From the NCBI GenBank assembly GCA_937919165.1, contig CALFPO010000012.1, positions 1 through 8,575 of the forward strand: a stretch of 8,575 nt of DNA, written 5' to 3'. Position numbers and translations under genes: made by a program. The DNA comes from an uncultured Bacillota bacterium (lineage in GTDB: Bacteria; Bacillota_I; Bacilli_A; Erysipelotrichales; Erysipelotrichaceae). The notes under the pieces were generated by a model. It ran no database searches. It was given only the letters and a program-made list of their open reading frames with translations, and was not told the DNA's origin. Positions 6,196 to 8,575 of the stretch are shown piece after piece. The stretch's first letter is position 1. Each line of letters starts with the position of its first letter.

Positions 6196-6522
6196 TGTTC
6201 AAACAAGGCGATATCGTCAAGGTGAGTTAGACCCGATTCAAGTTCATGAACAAAAAGGATATAGACTTGTGCTAATAATCCAAAACGATCTGCTTTCTCA
6301 AGCAATTCAGAGTACTACCGTTATGCCTCCTATATCCAATTCAAAGACCCCTATGCCATTTGAAGTAGAACTTCCAAAAAACTTAAGACAACAGGTAAAG
6401 TCTTATGCAGACAAATAAGAGCATTAGATCTATCCACAAGAAAATGTAAATATGTAGAAACTGTAACTGAAGAGATATTGGAAGAATGCTTAGATAACGT
6501 AACAAAAATAATCAGCAGATAA
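6195..6522 (+). pseudogene. mazF: Broken MazF/PemK-family toxin gene (mRNA interferase)
   Basis: The gene opens MFKQGDIVKVS and hits TAG at 6228-6230. One missing base in the T run at 6227-6228 restores LDPIQVHEQKGYRLVLIIQND and a MazF body through MPFEVELPKNL. A second loss of one base in the A run at 6385-6386 is needed to reach TTGKVLCRQIRALDLSTR and the usual C-terminal EEILEECLD, ending at TAA 6520-6522. Restored length is about 109 residues, normal for MazF, an endoribonuclease that cuts mRNA at short motifs. The basic and arginine-containing landmarks of the fold are present, but the common RP of GYRP reads RL. Two frameshifts plus the defects in the partner antitoxin mean no functional toxin is made. 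Sequencing error could explain the two homopolymer losses, but not the nonsense codon in mazE. Confidence 0.88.
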
Positions 6523-6550
6523 GCTAACATAACTCAACAATCCTTATATG

Positions 6551-6578
6551 CAAAGCCCAGTGCGTACACTGGGCTTTG
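6551..6578 (+). terminator. Strong hairpin terminator after mazF, possibly bidirectional
   Basis: A perfect 12-bp stem pairs CAAAGCCCAGTG (6551-6562) with CACTGGGCTTTG (6567-6578) around the tetraloop CGTA. On the plus strand the 3' arm runs into TTTGTTTAA, suiting termination of mazEF. On the minus strand the following bases are less T-rich, but no other hairpin follows the oxidoreductase gene ending at 6711, so it may serve both. Confidence 0.8.
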
Positions 6579-6710
6579 TTTAACTGTGAGTCAATCAATT
6601 TGATTCAACTTTGCTGTCATCCTATTTCTCGACTGTGTCTTTCTTGATCTCATTCTTTTTGTTTGGCAGGTAAGATCATATTCTGTCATTACATTGTATA
6701 TCTAAAAGAT
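6579..6710. other. Intergenic stretch without a supported gene
   Basis: Between the mazF terminator and the Gfo/Idh/MocA gene no complete gene is seen. It holds a perfect AATCAA-T-TTGATT palindrome (6593-6605). On the minus strand there is a 17-codon open stretch ending at 6622 whose translation (LPNKKNEIKKDTVEK) resembles a charged protein tail. It is too short to identify and may be a fragment of a lost gene. Confidence 0.3.
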
Positions 6711-7682
6711 CTATTCAAATGGATACTTTAGTCCCCATATTCCTCTTATCTCGTCATAAGTTTCCATCATCTTTATCGAATCAGATAGAGGCATGCTGTC
6801 GGCTTCTAGTTTTTCTTCTTTTAGGCATCTGTCGCATTCCATGATTTCGTACTCATATCCTGATATCTGTTCAGGAATGTCGTGATGTTCAATCAATGCA
6901 TCATTCAGATCATATACATCCACGCTTTCTGGATTATTGATGTTCTCTACAACCATATATCCTTTATCACCATAGATGACGCCTTTTCTATCGCTTCTAG
7001 AATAGATACTATGGGTAAGTACAGCCATTCTTCCATCTTTGTAGAATATTGTGATGGTTTCCATGCCATCTACACCGGTGTCAGTAAACTGTACTGACGA
7101 TTCAATTCGCTCATAGTCGCTGCCAAATACCTGGAAAGCAAAATTGATTCCATATACTCCTACATCAAGCAAAGCTCCACCACCTTTTTGTGGATTTGCG
7201 ATTCTATCATTCATGTAGATGACATAGGCAAGGTTGCCGGTCAATACATTTGGCTTTCCGATTTTTCCGCTTGCCAGAACATCATTGATGATCTTTCTTG
7301 ATGGCATATATCTTGGCCATAGAGCCTCTGCCACAAAGACCCTTTCTCTTTTAGCCATCTCATATACTTCCTTAGCTTCCTTGGCATTGACTGTGAATGA
7401 CTTCTCACACAGCACAGCCTTATGTCCCTCTATGCAAAGCTTCATCAAATCGGCATGGGTGTTCTGCGGGGTAACGATATATACAAGCTCTACAGCGTTA
7501 TCATTCACCAGTTCTTCATATGATCCATAGGCCTTTTTGAATCCATATTCTTTTTTGAATTGTAAGGCCTTATCCAAGGTTCTCGATGCCACCGCTTCAA
7601 GCTCTACGATATCCTTCATTCTTATAAGCGTATCTGCAAAAGTGTGGGCCATTGGTCCTGTTCCGATTATTCCTATTTTCAT
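6711..7682 (-). CDS. Gfo/Idh/MocA-family NAD(P)-dependent oxidoreductase
   Basis: A 323-residue cytosolic dehydrogenase. Residues 1-120 form a Rossmann fold beginning MKIGIIGTGPMAHTFADTL with the GxGxxA nucleotide motif (7-12). It contains the family lysine in CEKSFTVNA (92-100), where the usual EKP is EKS. The C-terminal substrate domain carries EALWPRYMPS (119-128) and GGALLDVGVYGINFA (168-182), the pattern of the dimeric dihydrodiol/glucose-fructose-like branch, which oxidises sugars or related alcohols. Length is typical. The frame extends upstream to a TTG at 7742, but the Rossmann start and GAGG at 7691-7694 (8-nt spacing) fix the ATG at 7682. An extended -10 (TGCTACAAT) lies just upstream. 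It stands alone, divergent from the rluF-like gene, with no pathway neighbours; substrate unknown. Confidence 0.92.
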   Translation of the reverse strand: MKIGIIGTGPMAHTFADTLIRMKDIVELEAVASRTLDKALQFKKEYGFKKAYGSYEELVNDNAVELVYIVTPQNTHADLMKLCIEGHKAVLCEKSFTVNAKEAKEVYEMAKRERVFVAEALWPRYMPSRKIINDVLASGKIGKPNVLTGNLAYVIYMNDRIANPQKGGGALLDVGVYGINFAFQVFGSDYERIESSVQFTDTGVDGMETITIFYKDGRMAVLTHSIYSRSDRKGVIYGDKGYMVVENINNPESVDVYDLNDALIEHHDIPEQISGYEYEIMECDRCLKEEKLEADSMPLSDSIKMMETYDEIRGIWGLKYPFE

Positions 7683-7690
7683 TGTTGTAT

Positions 7691-7694
7691 CCTC
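7691..7694 (-). promoter_or_regulatory. Ribosome binding site deciding the oxidoreductase start
   Basis: GAGG on the minus strand, 8 nt before the ATG at 7682. It lies inside the longer TTG-initiated frame and supports the shorter protein. Confidence 0.7.
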
Positions 7695-7700
7695 AATAGA

Positions 7701-7709
7701 ATTGTAGCA
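7701..7709 (-). promoter_or_regulatory. Candidate extended -10 promoter of the oxidoreductase gene
   Basis: On the minus strand the bases read TGCTACAAT (TGN extension plus TACAAT, 5 of 6). A weak -35-like TTTATG lies 17 nt upstream. The predicted transcript would have a leader of only about 12 nt, just enough to hold the GAGG motif. Confidence 0.4.
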
Positions 7710-7747
7710 AACCCATACCTCTTCATAAAGCGCAGTGCACAATCAAA

Positions 7748-7756
7748 TGCTAGAAT
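7748..7756 (+). promoter_or_regulatory. Candidate extended -10 promoter of the rluF-like gene
   Basis: TGCTAGAAT on the plus strand (TGN plus TAGAAT, 5 of 6 to consensus) lies 14 nt before the ATG at 7771. It would give a transcript starting near 7763 with a leader of under 10 nt and no room for a Shine-Dalgarno site. No good -35 box is seen. Confidence 0.4.
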
Positions 7757-7770
7757 ATCTATATAGAACC

Positions 7771-8478
7771 ATGCGCATAAACAAGTATATTGCCTCTTCT
7801 GGAATGTGTTCGCGACGCAAGGCAGAAGAGTTCATCGAGAATGGACAAGTGAAGATCAACGGAAAGCTGGCTGAGCTTTCTAGCACCGTCAATGAAGGCG
7901 ACGTTGTGGAAGTGAGCGGCAAGGTCATCACCTCAAAGGAAAAGTTTGTGGTACTTCTTTTCAACAAGCCAAAGGGAGTCACCTGCACGACAGAACTCAA
8001 GGTCAAAGGAAACATCATAGATTATATAAACTATCCTGAACGCATCTTCCCTATCGGACGTCTTGATAAAGACAGTCAAGGCCTCATCCTTCTCACCAAC
8101 AATGGCGATCTTGTCAACGAGTGTCTCAGAGTCGAGAACGGTCACGAGAAAGAATATGTTGTACATGTCGACAAAGAGGTCACTGATGATTTTCTTGCAA
8201 AGATGTCAAAGGGCGTAAGAATCTTCAATCCTGTAAGCGAGACATATGTTACAACGCTTCCTTGTCGAATAGACAGAAGCGGAAGCAATTCATTCAGCAT
8301 CATCCTTACTCAAGGACTCAACCGCCAGATAAGGCGCATGTGTTCAGCGCTTGGCTATCACGTAACTTCTCTCAAGAGAATAAGATTCATGAATCTTCAT
8401 CTTGATGTCAAAGAAGGAGAGTATAGACTTCTGACTGACAAGGAGATTGCCGGATTGACGCCAAATAATAAAAAATGA
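7771..8478 (+). CDS. rluF: 23S rRNA pseudouridine synthase, RluF type
   Basis: A 235-residue enzyme of the RsuA/RluB/E/F family, which isomerises a specific uridine in rRNA; the RluF branch acts on 23S rRNA around position 2604. An N-terminal S4 RNA-binding domain (MRINKYIASSGMCSRRKAEEFI, residues 1-22, to about 50) precedes the catalytic domain. That domain shows the catalytic aspartate in IGRLDKDSQGL (Asp99), HEKEY (125-129), and TQGLNRQIRRMCSALGY (180-196) with the LKRIRFMNL tail, all close to E. coli RluF. It lacks the long C-terminal extension of the 290-residue E. coli protein. In-frame GTG (7735) and ATG (7747) codons lie upstream, but the S4 domain normally begins at this methionine. 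None of the three has a Shine-Dalgarno sequence, and a -10 box lies just before, so a nearly leaderless transcript is possible. RluF rather than RluB or RsuA is inferred from the motif wording. Confidence 0.92.
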   Translation: MRINKYIASSGMCSRRKAEEFIENGQVKINGKLAELSSTVNEGDVVEVSGKVITSKEKFVVLLFNKPKGVTCTTELKVKGNIIDYINYPERIFPIGRLDKDSQGLILLTNNGDLVNECLRVENGHEKEYVVHVDKEVTDDFLAKMSKGVRIFNPVSETYVTTLPCRIDRSGSNSFSIILTQGLNRQIRRMCSALGYHVTSLKRIRFMNLHLDVKEGEYRLLTDKEIAGLTPNNKK

Positions 8479-8556
8479 ATATTCAATCTCAAATAACAAG
8501 AAAACAAAGACCCATCTTTACTGAACTTGTCAAACGAAAGTAGACAGGTTTAAAAA

Positions 8557-8574
8557 ACAGGTATGAAGCCCTGT
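8557..8574 (+). terminator. Possible terminator cut by the window edge
   Basis: ACAGG (8557-8561) pairs with CCTGT (8570-8574) around an 8-nt loop, preceded by a run of A at 8552-8557. The right side, where a T run would be expected, is outside the window. A 5-bp stem is weak on its own. Nothing else is recognised in 8479-8556. Confidence 0.25.
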
Positions 8575-8575
8575 G

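Noticed and set aside
6048..6305. Minus-strand open frame of 85 codons
   Set aside because: It is antisense to the mazE end and mazF start, which read clearly as a toxin-antitoxin pair on the plus strand.
6622..6675. Tail of a lost minus-strand gene (LPNKKNEIKKDTVEK)
   Set aside because: Only 17 codons are open, with no start, no ribosome binding site and no identifiable family; kept as a remark in the intergenic entry only.
7735..7770. N-terminal extension of the rluF-like gene from GTG 7735 or ATG 7747
   Set aside because: No ribosome binding site precedes either codon, the extra residues match no part of the S4 domain, and a promoter-like box overlaps this stretch.

Overview
The window is bacterial and looks like an anaerobic, low-GC Gram-positive (Bacillota, perhaps Erysipelotrichia or a gut Clostridia relative). 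The basis is strong AGGAG-type ribosome binding sites, hairpin-plus-T terminators, TGN-extended -10 boxes, and a flavin/Fe-S reductase resembling enzymes of gut anaerobes. The assignment is an inference; there is no rRNA or tRNA in the window to fix it.

Layout, left to right. Positions 1-144 hold a short direct repeat and the terminator of the first gene. On the minus strand follow a membrane acyltransferase (145-1263) and a small nitroreductase (1330-1839), each with its own candidate promoter. Next is a minus-strand operon read from 5692 down to 1912: a 683-residue old-yellow-enzyme/2,4-dienoyl-CoA-reductase-like flavoprotein, then the large and small subunits of aconitase X (AcnX). Its three genes are separated by 9 nt and 1 nt, and a clear terminator (1885-1905) closes it. 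Upstream and divergent on the plus strand lies a dead mazEF toxin-antitoxin pair (5915-6522), AT-rich and carrying one nonsense codon and three frame disruptions, followed by a strong hairpin. The right end has a divergent pair: a minus-strand Gfo/Idh/MocA oxidoreductase (6711-7682) and a plus-strand RluF-type 23S rRNA pseudouridine synthase (7771-8478).

The most interesting unit is the operon 1912-5692. AcnX enzymes remove water from hydroxy acids (cis-3-hydroxyproline or mevalonate 5-phosphate are the characterised substrates), giving a C=C or C=N product. The leading gene encodes an enzyme of the class that reduces activated C=C bonds with FMN, a [4Fe-4S] cluster and FAD. Together they suggest a dehydrate-then-reduce route, a net reductive removal of a hydroxyl group that could serve as an electron sink or a catabolic route. 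The substrate cannot be read from the sequence. Several residues in both AcnX subunits depart from the family pattern as I remember it, so it may be an uncharacterised specificity.

The second notable item is the mazEF ruin, which produces no long open frame and would be missed by ordinary gene calling.
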